The position numbers and the translations under genes were made by a program. The notes beneath the pieces were generated by a model. It saw only the letters and a program-made list of their open reading frames with translations, did no database searches and had not been told where the DNA came from. From Cerrena zonata (lineage: Eukaryota > Basidiomycota > Agaricomycetes > Polyporales > Cerrenaceae), in the NCBI GenBank assembly GCA_038087015.1, contig JASBNA010000006.1:558001-622000 (forward strand): DNA of 64,000 bases, given 5' to 3'. How positions within the stretch are numbered: the stretch's first letter is position 1; every line of letters starts with the position of its first letter. Positions 25,913 to 37,690 of this stretch are shown here, piece after piece.

Positions 25913-27190
25913 CCAGCCAGCTGACGAAGCTTTGCTTCACGTTCTCGCTAAATGAAATGAGAATGGTTAGCTTATGTCTGCACTATATGAACTATAGGTC
26001 ACTTACCTCATCAGCACCTTTCTGTGCTCGCAAGTACTCGACTTCACGGTTCTTCTCCTGAAGCATCTCTGTCGCCTCCAGAGAATGTTGGCGAGAAGCC
26101 TCACGAGCGTCCTCATACGCCTGGAGTTCTGCCTGTGCCTTCTGGAACTTGGCTTTAGCAGCCATAAATGCTAATTCCTCTTTATGGAAGGCCCGAAGTG
26201 CTTTGGCGTGAGCGGTGTAAGATTTTTCCTCCTCCTAACAATGTGACGTCAGATCAGAGTAAATACGAAATTACGAGATTATCATACCTTGATAGCAGCT
26301 TTTTGAGTCTTCTGAATCTCAGACAGGTCACGTATAGCGATTTGGAGAGCTTTCTGCTCAGCCTTGGCTTCCTGTTTGATGACCTTGGCAAGACGCTTCC
26401 CCTCCTTGACTGCGTAAAGTAATCAGAAGGATGAATCGGAAAAGAGCGAATAGGAAACATACATTCAGCCTTTCCAATTTTGAGCTTCTGCTTCTTAGTC
26501 AAAAATGTTTCGGCAGTGGCACTTCGTTGACGGAACGAGTCATCGATGGGAGACTCAGAGTTGGGACCGACAGTGCCAGGGACCGTTTACGAAGCTTCCT
26601 CCGCTGAGGCTGGCTCGTCTGTGGTGACTGCCCGGAGTATGTCTTCCAAGAGGGTCGGTACGGATGCTATCTCCGTCGACGCGTGAATGGAATGAACGCA
26701 ATGAAGCAGCACGTTTGGCGGGGCTGTCATTGAAACGTTTGGCAGCAGCGGGGTCAGACCATAAGATAGGAATAGGTTTGATTTCATCATCCTCGTCTCC
26801 AGCACGTAGAGCTTGGCCGGCACTGAGAGATTTCGACCGACGAGGGGATCCATAGCCCGAGTCATTGCTTTGTCGATTTATCCTGCTGGTGGATTCTACA
26901 GATGTGTCATGAAGCTGCACGCCATGGCGAGGTGGTTCGTCCTCGGTGTTAACCGGATGCGCATCTTCTGCAATTGGCAAAGAAGCAAAAGCAACCGAGG
27001 GATCTTCGTGTTGAACAGGTGAGGCACTACCAGTCCTGCTGGGTGCGCGTTCATCAGCAGTTTCTTCGAGGTCATGTGTAGATGTCTTGGAAGCAGATTT
27101 GGAAAAGAAATGCATGATGGGCGCGTCGAAATATACACTTCTTTCACTGTCGGGTGAGTTATAATCAACGTAAGTTGGGCGATAAGACAT
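25913..27190 (-). CDS. Coiled-coil protein of unknown function (one frame break)
   Basis: N-terminus MSYRPTYVDYNSPDSERSVY, then a long Ser/Arg-rich disordered region (SRINRQSNDSGYGSPRRSKS and similar). The C-terminal part is a long charged helix: TKKQKLKIGKAE, EGKRLAKVIKQEAKAEQ, IQKTQKAAIKEEEKSY, AKFQKAQAELQAYEDAREAS, EMLQEKNREVEYLRAQKG, ending KLRQLAGKA at 25913. It looks like a coiled coil of some 150 residues; I do not recognise a named family. The frame from NGP to TVGPNSESPIDDSF is broken by one extra base in a GGG run (minus-strand CCC) at 26579-26581; removing it gives NGPGTVGPNSES. A 37-nt intron (GTAAAC...GAG) could also restore frame but would be unusually short. Confidence 0.7.
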
Positions 27191-27744
27191 AAGAGAGTTG
27201 GTTTGTGGGGAAATTGGATAGAAAACTATGGGATTTATAGACTTTCAGACTATGGAGCGGAAGGATGTGCGTCCGTGGCGAAACACGATCCGAGATAGCC
27301 ACGCCCCTTCCGCGAGTCGTATCCGTGCCAGAGTTTCCGTTCCGAGCCTGGTTCAGATCGCAATGAGTCAATGACGTCACAATGCTTGCCGATCACTGTA
27401 CTCAACGCCCGGTGACTTCCGGCAAAACGTCACAGCCGTTCCTGGTTCAGTTCATACTCCACAATGCCGTTCTGCTAGATAGATGTTATTAAAAGTTATA
27501 CATACCATGGATAGTGTACAGGCATGTCAGGGTTTATGCCCAGTTCTGCCAGGTTCATCAGAGGGGGGGCATCCGAAGCTGCCATAATCATAACATGATA
27601 CCAAAACTATTGATAGCATTACACTAGTCTGGTATTTAGTAAGGGTCCGTAAAGCAAATCGTGAGTGATAAAGTATCACTGTTTCTAGTCCATTTTGTTG
27701 TCCGTATCAATATAAAATTAAAAAAGGTAGAGCCACGACCTGCA

Positions 27745-29167
27745 TCACAATGTTTCCGCACTGGGCTTGAATCTCGACTCCGGCCCAAGTTCCTCTTCGT
27801 GTAAACGAGCTGGTTGCAACAGCAGCCACGGGTGACAGAGGTTGAACGTATAAAGCGATAGAATAATCATAGCACCGTCCAGTACATCTGGCGAGAATGT
27901 GTTAGTCCAGTGTTACGCTGGATCATGTCGTAGACGTACTGAAGTAAACCTGGGTTTGGATGATGCGGCCATTCCAACCGTCAGCAAGTTCAATCGTACG
28001 ATAGATTGATCTGGAAGGTATTAGGGACGAGATTTGCGATGGGATTTTACGAAATACGCACCGAATGAAGATGAAAACGCAAATGAACGACAGACCTCCG
28101 ACTAGTAGCTTGACTTTGGCATCCCATTCAGAGCGAGTGCTTTTATCGAGATACGTGTCGGCGGAGCTTGTGGCCAGGGGTCGGTCGAAGGGACGGTCGT
28201 TAACGTAGCGGAACATGTACTCCGAAGCCAGACAGATGAAGAGTATCAGGGAGACTGTTAATCTGATAAGCAATTGTTTTTGTGTTGCGTCAAGTATACG
28301 CACCCAATTGGAATATGATACCACCCAACATAATCTTGCCACCCTATAATGTCAATTGGTCAGCATATTTACGTACAACCATGTTGTGAGAGGGTACAGA
28401 CCAGGTTACTGGTGGACACTGAGTTGGAAGATGCCGCCATACCACCTCCAACTGCTTGGACAACGAGCGAGATGATATCCTGTGCGACATGAGACACGTG
28501 GCTCATATATATGTAAGACAATACTCACGCAGGTCAAAAAAATCCTCGAATCTGGAACTAGCATTAGATACTATGTATTATTGGAAGTGCACCCTGACAC
28601 TTACAAAGTCCAGGCGTGATTCGGCTATATTGTGAGCCCAGACGTGTCGTGACTCTTGAGAATGTCATGAAAATAGCACCTAGAAAGGGTGTAGGAGCAA
28701 TGATTGTGGCAACAATTCTACGAGGAAATGCGGTGAGTAAGACGTATTGATCTAGAAGGACTATTGGGCTTACTGAATTAAGTATGGATTATCTAGAAGG
28801 GGACTAATGGCTGACCACAGACGGCCGCTCCAACCCAGAATTTCACCGAGACCACAAAGGACGACAGTGGGGAGCAACCACCATAATCGGAAATATAAGG
28901 CCTGGCCTAGGTGTAGCGCTTCGTGTTCGGGTCAGCAAGAGAGCGATTGCTATCGCAAAAATGGTCACACACCTGTTGTCAAGCTGAAAAGTACGACGAA
29001 GATAATACAAGCTGTCTTGTCTAGCAAGTATCCGTAGGATGGTGCTTGCAGGATCTGGCCTGTTGGCGAGATAACATCTGGACCGACTATAGGGGGATTT
29101 TGTTAGAATCAAAACTCGACTCGAAGATGGTACACTCACAAATAGCTTCAGGTGAGTCGGAAGACAT
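27745..29167 (-). CDS. RTA1-like seven-helix membrane protein (paralogue 1, intact)
   Basis: Fungal RTA1/RTM1 family: multi-pass membrane proteins linked in yeasts to sterol or sphingolipid stress resistance and lipid translocation. Start MSSDSPEAIFGPDVISPTGQ at 29167. Helices include ACIIFVVLFSLTTALHLGQA, LWWLLPTVVLCGLGEILGWS, the family block IVATIIAPTPFLGAIFMTFS, DIISLVVQAVGGGMAASS, GGKIMLGGIIFQL and LILFICLASEYMFRYVNDRP. The classic C-terminal motif is SIYRTIELADGWNGRI, followed by YFNVLDGAMIILSLYTFNL. The tail after the last helix is acidic and ends FKPSAETL. About nine introns, all in phase; no frame breaks. It pairs with a second copy 1.3 kb further right. Confidence 0.9.
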
Positions 29168-30513
29168 TAAAATGATTCAGTAAAGAATAAAAGGGAGAGG
29201 TGAGGTGAAGAACGTTCGAATGCAACCAGTTATATTTATAATTAACAACACAACGATACAGGCGTTTCCCTGTCGTGCAGACCCTGCCAAATAGGAACTT
29301 TGCTCATCGTCAATCGCAAATACGACACAGCCCAATGCAGACGCCGCTGCGGCCGGAGTTCGCAAGCTGCATTGTGATGGAGGATGTCACCATTCAGGTA
29401 CCTGGAATTGGGTGTAATCACCTGATAGGGTTAAGAACGTTCGCACGAAATAACATTAAAACGCATTGCTCATCAAGTGCAAGCACAGCGTACTAAAACG
29501 TCCATCGTTGAAGAGAATAAGTAACTGGTTCGGATAAGAAATACAATACAACAGACCTTGAACTATTGGAATGCTCATGAACTACACCTTCTCCGATGTA
29601 ATGAGGGCTGCAGCAACATAGTCATATTTCCGATGCTGTCGCGGCTGACACGGTCCTCCGATCGCCAGCTGCCAGTGTAGCATGTCTACCGTGAGTTGTA
29701 AACGTGCCCATAAACCTTCATGTTGTTCCCAATCCAATCACGATCGACGCCACACGCAGCATATCGATATGACTGCGAGTTCCACAAAGAGCCTCGTTAT
29801 TGTCGAAATGCGACACCATTAATCCGTTACAGGATCGGACTTCGGGGTATAGACGCCACTTGGATCAACTGCGCCTATTACGGCAAGTGTGTAAGTTAGT
29901 TCAGTAATTTGAATAAACACAGCCAACACCAGATCATTCTCAAGGGCATCGGTCGTCGGGCACTTAATACCCAGTGCTATCAATACGTCCAAGAACACAC
30001 ATAAGTTATAGTTGTGGTCAACCATCATCCACGGTGAGATGTCACCGAATGACGGAATTGAACCTGATAGCAGTCGCCAACGACCAACGAAACCGAGTGA
30101 CCAGTACGCAGCGAGCTTCTTGGCAGGCATAGCATCGGTTTGTACCTGATATACCTGCACTAGAGCCGAAAAAGATACCCTGTCATTTGAAAATACCGGG
30201 CGTCAAGATCAGCAGATTCAGTTCTTAGTCATTTCCAAATTCCAACTTTCCAACTCGCCATCGGGATATAGATATAAAATCGTTCAAGGAAAGCAAGATC
30301 TGGTTATGATTGCTTGTATGCAGTTGCCGCAGGCTCGACCTAAGGTTGTATCCGTTCTCGACGGCTAGTTTTGGCCGACTACTGATATAGTGGGAAATGA
30401 CTGGAATTGGGGGCCGATATAACATAACATTGTCTGACAAATTGTCCCGTGTATAGAACGTATAAGAGGAAAACATTGTCTGTAAACTGTCTACAATAAG
30501 CCGTTCACAAATA
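29168..30513. other. Region between the RTA1-like paralogues, 1.35 kb
   Basis: Two open stretches on the minus strand (29819-30160, 30225-30476) are the only candidates. The first includes DISPWMMVDHNYNLCVFLDV and the second RPPIPVISHYISSRPKLAVE. Neither matches a family I know, and I see no convincing splice link between them, so they stay uncalled. The promoter of RTA1 paralogue 1 lies at the left end. Confidence 0.4.
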
Positions 30514-31926
30514 TCAAACTTTGGACGAAGAGTTGAACCGGGTGCCTCCAGATTCTAGAGTTATATATTCCAGTGGGAGTGGTGATTGGGTTGGTTGTAG
30601 CATTCTCCCTGGGTGAAAAACATTGAGTGTTAACATCGCAACGAGAACCATTGCTCCATCGAAGATGACTGAGATCCCATTAATATGGCACTCCATGATG
30701 ACTCAAGGAAGCACATCACGTACTGAAGTAAATTTGTGTCTTGATAACACGTCCATCAAACCCATCAGCAAGCTCAATTATACGGTAGATGCCCCTGACA
30801 GACGTCAGTTTTGAATCGACCTGTTTCCGTGGATGTTCTATGGTAGAATTCGTACCGAATAATAAGGCAACCAGCAATAATCGCCATTGCCACCCACAAT
30901 CGCTTAAGTTTAAGGTTCCACTCGGTTCGTTCCTCATCAGGTATGCCAGCATACTTTCGCCGTTGAAATGGACGGTCCTTCACGTATCGCAGCAAGTACT
31001 CGGTAGCAAGTACTAGGAATATGGTAAAGAATACTATAATCACGGTTAGCCAGCGGATCGTCGGCACCACGAGTCAGTCCGCGTACCCAGCTGAACGATG
31101 ATACCTATCAGCATAATAAGACCACCCTGTGACTTAGTTTTAGCATTGTAGTGCAAGTAATCGGCTACAAATATTCCTACCAATTTTCCATTTGAATCTG
31201 CCATACCCCCTCCAGCAAATTGAACAAGCAAGCATATAATATCCTACTGAGGGTAAGACGCATGTACTCGCATCAAACGAAGTAGACACTTACAGATGTG
31301 AAAAAGATTCTTGAATCTACAGCAGGTGTAGAGGCTACCATTAGATGCAACCAAGCAATAAATATAACGGCACTTACAGAATCGAGGTGACAGCCGGCTG
31401 TACTTGGTGCCCTTGCCACTTCGTCATTCGAGCAAATGTCATGAACATTGCGCCGATGAAAGGCGTAGGTGCAACGATCAATGCAATGATTCTGCTCAGG
31501 GATTACTTCCAGTCAGCTCATAGGAAGACGATTGGACTTACTGTATAATATAAGGGGTTTCAGACAGAGGGCTATAAAACGACCACAGGCGGGAACCCCA
31601 GCCAGCGCCTTCACCGATGCCACATAAGACAACGGTGGACAGCAGCCACCATTGACGATACCACATGACCTGAAGTAGGTGGATGACTGAAGCTTAGTTA
31701 GAAGATGTCGGCTATAGACGTTGCAAGCGACACCTACTCGTTGAGAGTCCGAAAAGTGATGTATAGATGTAGGCAGAATTCTCATTGATTAAATAGCCAT
31801 AGAAGGGTGATTGCAAGATTTCGCCCGTTGGCGAAATAACGTCGGGGCCCCCTGAAACAGTACAGTTATCAGCTGAAGTACCCATAATGAATAGTCTGAA
31901 CACTCACACCCGGTTGAATTGGACAT
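30514..31926 (-). CDS. RTA1-like seven-helix membrane protein (paralogue 2, one frame break)
   Basis: Second RTA1/RTM1-type gene, about 340 residues. Start MSNSTGGPDVISPTGEIL at 31926. Spliced helices: SAYIYTSLFGLSTTSVIHLL, WWLLSTVVLCGIGEGAGWGS, IIALIVAPTPFIGAMFMTFA, DIICLLVQFAGGGMADSN, FFTIFLVLATEYLLRYVKD, then the family motif GIYRIIELADGFDGRV and IIFDGAMVLVAMLTLNVFHP. The end is FNSSSKV-stop at 30514. Around 31410-31412 an extra C (G on the coding strand) breaks the frame between TKWQG and TKYSRLSPRF; with one base fewer the exon joins smoothly to the SSTPAVDSRIFFTS exon, matching paralogue 1. The gene has diverged from paralogue 1 especially in loops and tail. Confidence 0.85.
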
Positions 31927-33098
31927 GATTAAGAGTAAGTAACAAGTATGTAGTTCATGGAGAACGTTTAGAGATTTCTGGATCTATATATCAATATGAC
32001 CTCGTATCATTTCAAAGAACGATGTTGTTCATAGATCGAGAGGTTGACTTTCGCAAGCATCACTGCGGTTGGACAAATCCAACTGCGCTGTGATGGAGTC
32101 GACCGATGAATTCTCGACAAATATCTCTACAATAACGTAAGATGAATGGTCTATTAGATCTTAAGTGAACGGTGCTCACCAACTTGTCCTTCGTCTTGCG
32201 TCAATACATTGTATTATGATGGCATCAGGTTAAATCTATATTTCTCTTCATTCAGGTGACGGAGAAAGATAGGAATGTCATAACCTTGCATTAGTTACGG
32301 ATGCCAGCAGTCTAGACGGCCAACAGCCTTCGTCAATACCCGAGGATATGGACGTATGTAAGTCACGAAGTATGTTGTATCAGACCGCAGATCGTGGAGG
32401 TCGACGATCACCTTTAGAGCTGATAAGTGGGCCTAGCACTCAGCCACATCGCACAGCCTACCACGCCTCCAAGGTGTATTTCCACGATTGCACAGTGCAA
32501 TACGTACCCTTTTGACACAATCGCAGCAGTATATATAACAGGTCCAGACCCAGTTCGTCAATTCTCATAGAACTACCGTCTCGCCAGCTGACCGCAGCTG
32601 TCTTTGTGTACTGACCTGAGTATCCCTGACCGTCTTCATTGCGTAAGTATCGTTTCTAACCATAAAAACGCATCCTATACGTACCCGGGCACACGCGGGC
32701 ATTTCCTAGGCTAACCAGACAGCTGGTCATTAACACTCCGATACCTAGCATCGGTTTGTTGTGAGTCAACAAACTCAGAAGTCAACGCTCACAGTGGCTG
32801 CAAATAGTGGACAGTTAGTGAAATGGTAGGAAATGATCAAACGTTCGTCCGAACTAGGGTTAGAAGGGAATTATATTTCTGAATAGAAGGTCGCGGCGTT
32901 ACCATTTGCGTTATACAAATATTAGAAATGGGGTCCTTGGGCGTGTGCCTGAGCCTCACCATCTGGATAGGGAATTGTTTCGGAATGTTCTGACAAGAAT
33001 ATGATTCAGAAGCGTCCATCCAAATAAATTATCGAGTAAGTTAACGACGGAAGATGCCTAGCGGCGGACATAGAAGCGAGAGCCAAGTTACAGGGGTC
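31927..33098. other. Intergenic region, 1.2 kb
   Basis: No gene seen. A TATA-like TATATATAA near 32530 is followed by C/T-rich sequence and a GTAAGT near 32643, which looks like a promoter and first splice donor, but no coding exon follows. This could be an untranslated transcript or chance. Confidence 0.35.
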
Positions 33099-34648
33099 CT
33101 ACGCAGAAATGTCACCTTCAAGTTCCCACTCATCATCTGCCAGGACCTGTATCCGATCGGGGTATATAGCGGTTACCGTTTCATGTTCCAACCACTGTTT
33201 GCGTGTTGGTGTGATTGAGATGGGGGATAAGGTGTATTCAATGGAGAGAGCTGAGAGGGCCCCGCCGTATGCATGCGAGATACCTACAAGCAAAAACATG
33301 GCCTCAGCGTGTGTATTAGAAAATGAACCCTCAAATTAAACACGGACCGGTATCAATAATGATGATTTTTCCGTCACATCTCGAGACGATTTTCTGCGCA
33401 AACTGAATTAGTGAAGATCCTGAGACAGCAATCAGAACTCCTACCTGGAAGTCTGGTGTGTGGCCCATGATCATTCTCCTAGTCCCGGTCTTTTCCAGCA
33501 CAGCGTCAACCTCGCTGCAGACTTTCTCTTCCGGATCTAATGCCCACCCTCGGTACCAAAGGGGGCCGTTACCGTCGTAAAGTCTTTGCTCCTCTATTGT
33601 AGAGTCTGCGGGCAGACCAGGGTATGGGTGTGGGGGATGAACAGGTGGCGGAGTGCGACTTTGTAATTTCTGCAGCAGTGAGTGTCCGATATCATTAATG
33701 CGAGAGGGGAAAGGTGTCAAATCCGGATAGTTGGGTGCGAGGCCACCATGTACAAAGGAAATTGCCGCATGCGAAAGCGGGGAGGATGCGAGAGGCGAGG
33801 ATGGGTCATAGTCCGTGTTTGGGGGTCCTAGTGCTGGGTGGAGGGGAAGGCGAGATGTTGTAGTGTAATTTGCAGCCCAGGCTTTGCCTATGCGGCCAGA
33901 TTGTAGCATTTTGAAACGGGCTTCCGTGGATCCGAATGTCTTGACCTCAGTAGGGTACACATACCTGAAGGCTGTGATTTTAGCACATTGACCTAAACAA
34001 TAATACAGCCACAAACCGCCAATCCCCTATGACATTCATCCATTCATGATTACCGAGGTGCGAAAGTACTATGCCACCTTGTTCTGCGGCCTGCGCTCGC
34101 AGTCTCTCCATCCAAAGGTACAGTTTGATGGTATCATCACCCCTAGGTAAATTACAGATTTAGAATATGCAGTTTAGGCGTAGGTCACCAGGTATTTACC
34201 TGTCAATGATATCACCAGTTTGAACAAAAATATCAATGTTCCCCGTCCACTTCCCTTCGGAGTCCACCACGCCCGCCATTTGTAAGACAGATTGCGCATT
34301 CGGCATATCACCATGCAGATCCCCTACTGCAACAATTTTGCGAGTGAACTGGGGTACCGGTGGTGTGGCGGTGTGCTCGTGGTGATGGTGGTGGTGGTGT
34401 ACTTTATGTGAGTCATGCGCATGGCTTGGGGGCCCGCCAGGAATTCCATCATTAAGAACGAATTGAGAACCTTCGTTCGCTGCTACAGGTACCTGTGTAG
34501 CGTCAGGATGTATGGCGAGCGGCCACGAAAGGTTCAACTTTGCCACCACGCCTTGAAGGAACTCGAGGTCGATTACAAATGTCCGGAAGATGAAGTAGGC
34601 CGCTACCATAGGCACTAGAGCTATAAATGCATGGGAGAATCGTGGCAT
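33099..34648 (-). CDS. Membrane-anchored calcineurin-like metallophosphoesterase
   Basis: Ser/Thr-phosphatase-fold hydrolase with a bimetal centre. The N-terminus MPRFSHAFIALVPMVAAYF is an uncleaved signal anchor or signal peptide, so the enzyme probably faces the secretory lumen or cell exterior (inference). A His-rich linker follows, including KVHHHHHHHEH. The metal-binding motifs are in the expected order: VGDLHGD, QTGDIIDRGDD, LGNHEWMN, FVHGG, MGHTPDF and SHAYGG. Between the NHE and HGG motifs lies a fungal insert with Pro/Ser-rich sequence. Five exons join in frame; the last ends EWELEGDISA at 33099. The motif set resembles the Shewanella-like (bacterial-like) phosphatase group rather than PP1/PP2A. 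Substrate unknown. Confidence 0.87.
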
Positions 34649-36365
34649 CTGACATCAATGAGGATTTCGAAGTTATGTGAGTGTGAGTACAAGTATGGTG
34701 TCTAAACGGTTGTCTTGGCACGCACTGTGACGCTGAGCTGTCAAATCAGGATACAGTAAAGTTGTAACACGATATGTTTCCTCGCAAGTTTCTGACACCA
34801 GTAGAACAATAACTACACGATAGTGATGAGAGTATGAGAGGTAGTTGGCAAACAGGAACGCAACAGGCGACCTCGATCAGACACTGGTCCTCTCCGATCA
34901 CCTTCGGGAAGTTACCTGTTTTGGTAGCTGAGCTACCCAATTTGGATTGTTGCTCTGGACCTTCTCAACGAAGCCTGACAATAGTCAAATGGAATTAATT
35001 CATGACTGTTTAAACGTTCAAGGCTTATAATGACACCGTTTCCGAGCTCCGAATGCGATGTCCCCATTTTTTTCTGCTCGACTTTTGCGATGAGACCTTT
35101 CATGATATATCCAAGCAGTCTGCTTAAAAGTCGTGAAGTCTTCAATCAAGTTCTCTTACTGAGTATACCAAGGTCGACAGAAAGAAGTGTATCCCTGAGT
35201 TTCACAATCGCTGCGGACATGACATGTTAGGATTTACACACAAATCCAGCTTCAGAATTGGCTTCCTACTCGAATCTGATCTGCTTCTGTTCATTCGCGA
35301 GCGGATACCCAACTGATGTGGCCCTAGGGTCAAATACGACAGTAACAATAACACAGAGCTCAAAGAAGGGGACCATAAAAACAACGACGAAGACGTAGAC
35401 ATGTTTGTAGATGAAACAAAAACAGCATGCCATACTATTTCGAGGCTCCGTTATCATTCTTTAAAAGTGAATGTCTGCAGGTGAGAATCTAGAAGGATCT
35501 AAAAATATGAATTTCAAATTGTTTGAAAGAGCTATTTATAAACCTTACCTGTAGGAAGGACGGGGGATACTCTAACACGGCTTACATGACGGCGGTGATG
35601 TTACTAATAGGATGCGAGATACCTACCCCATCACTCCAGGAGATAACGCCGAAGGCTGGACGGAGACCTAACATTGAATGGTGTATAAAGATGACAGGAG
35701 TTAGTAAGGAATACGGAAAATGCACAGCGGTCAATTAAAATTGAAGACGTAACCTCTCTTTCGCGATGCGTCGTCGCTATACCTATTACCCAAGGACGAG
35801 GTATTTGTAGTACGTCCATAGACTCGGATTGGGTCTATTTTGGTACATAGATGATGTTTGACACTTTCAAAGTGATATCAAGCAGATGAATCTCGAGGTC
35901 TGTGCCAAAGTAGAAAAGAAAGACCATGAGGACTGTGAGTAATCGTACTTAGACCGAAGCTTCAGTTTACTAACCCCTGTGATTGAATTCTGGAGATACA
36001 GTAAATGAAAACTGTAGTAGTATGGTGGATGCTTGAGCCAAACGATGATGCTCCATCGTAACGTCCATACACATGTTCATGTCAAGGATTTCACGAGAGT
36101 GATGAAGGGTACGAGACGACAGCAAAGAGTGAGCATACCTTATATGAGGTGGATATATCGATATCGATTCACATGTAGTGTGTTCGACGGACTAAGTAAC
36201 ACAACATGAAATAGTTCCAGATACAGCTTCCAAATCTATTACTGACACTTTGCGTTTGTTTGTTGTTAGATTATACACATTAAGCATGGAAAACGGGAAA
36301 GCGCAGGAAAGACCAGGCAGACATCAAAATCACAACTTGGAGGTTGCTGATGCTGGTCCATCTAG
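34649..36365. other. Region without a confident gene, 1.7 kb
   Basis: Minus-strand fragments could be exons of a small membrane protein: one starting at about 36055 (MEHHRLAQASTILLQFSFTV) splices to VLMVFLFYFGTDLEIHLLD, and a later stretch near 35266-35457 holds a strongly hydrophobic segment (YVFVVVFMVPFFELCVIV). I could not build one continuous model or recognise a family, so this may be a decayed gene. Confidence 0.3.
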
Positions 36366-37075
36366 TCAGACCAATTTGGCAACCTCAGCGTCGATGGCTT
36401 GCGGTGTAGTGGTAGAGGCCCAACGCTGAACAACCTTGCCTTCCTTGTCAATGAGGAACTTCTCGAAGTTCCACTGCAAATGGTGATCAGACGATCAGAC
36501 AAATCCCAACGCATACGGTAACATACCTTGACACGGGAAAGACCAAGCAAACCCGATTTCTCATTCTTCAACCACTTGTAAACCTCGTTGGTGTTGTCAC
36601 CATTGACATCCGACTTCTTCATGAGAGGGAAAGAGACACCGTGGTTACGTTCACAGAATGTGGCGATCTCGCCATCATCTCCGGGTTCTTGTCCACCGAA
36701 CTAAGAAACAGACCAAGCTATTAGAGGAAAGGTCAAACGATCTAGATGACTGTGACGGACCTGATTACAAGGGAAACCCAAAATGACAAAGTCCTTCTCT
36801 TTGTACTTGTCGTAGAGCTCTTGGAGGCCTTGAATGACGTAACATATATGTCAGAACTTAATATACGACCTCGGCAAACAATTAAGCATACCCTTGTACT
36901 GAGGAGTAAAACCGCTATAGTGAAATTGAGAAAACAGACTGTATCATCGAAGAAGAGACGAGACGTACCACTTGGATGCAACGTTGACAATCAGTACCAC
37001 TTTTCCCTTCAACTCCGCGAAGTTGTAGGTCGAGCCGTTCGGGAGTTCAGCTTTCAAATCGTAGAATGCAGACAT
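36366..37075 (-). CDS. Thiol glutathione peroxidase
   Basis: GPx-family peroxidase reducing hydroperoxides, in fungi usually with thioredoxin as donor. Core start [19 protein letters not shown] at 37075. The peroxidatic Cys sits in [20 protein letters not shown] and is split by an intron within its codon; the plus-strand context shows TGC, so it is Cys, not selenocysteine. Further motifs: [17 protein letters not shown] with the resolving-Cys region, and [18 protein letters not shown] with the catalytic Trp. Six exons, no frame breaks, ending [13 protein letters not shown] at 36366. The same frame is open upstream of 37075 and includes SAFSAPRRLFSSTSTRN, which looks like a mitochondrial presequence; upstream in-frame ATGs lie at 37301-37303 and beyond. 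A longer mitochondrial form is therefore possible. Confidence 0.93.
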
Positions 37076-37690
37076 GTTTCTTGTCGAAGTAGAACTGAAA
37101 AGACGACGAGGTGCAGAAAAAGCAGAGACAGGTAGACGATGGAGGTGGGGATTTAAAGGCCGGAGGGTAGATTTATAAGTCCGGATTTGTAGTGATAGTC
37201 TCGCCGGGTTCAACAAACACAAGGGTGTGTGACCAGGATGACTGGCTCTGGTTGTTCGAATCACGCTTACAGGCACTGTCCATGGTACGACCGAGCTGCG
37301 CATTTCGTCTCCGGCTAACTCGGATTCACAAAGTCCATGGATTGTGGAAGTGAAACTCAATGGGCAACGCGAAGCGTCTTTTGGTGCATTGGATTTGCGG
37401 GTGGCGTACACAGAGTACAACTATCTCGCTTACACATACTCAGGCAATAGCAGACACTGCACAGGCATCACCGAGTTTCTCTCGGGAACTTTATTCGGTT
37501 TCATCTGCGGGCTGAACGATAAATCCTTTTGCTCACTTCAAGCACGGTCACGTTACACGCATACAATCTTACACATCCTCGGGATATCTTTTGAAACGCA
37601 GCCATTGAATTGACCGGCATTACAAGCTCCTGTAAAGATTTATGAACAACAGTTTGTGCGATCATCTAGGATCAACTACGTATTTTCCAG

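Noticed and set aside
29819..30476. Two minus-strand open frames between the RTA1-like genes as a third gene
   Set aside because: No domain, no convincing splice link and no resemblance to the RTA1 genes.
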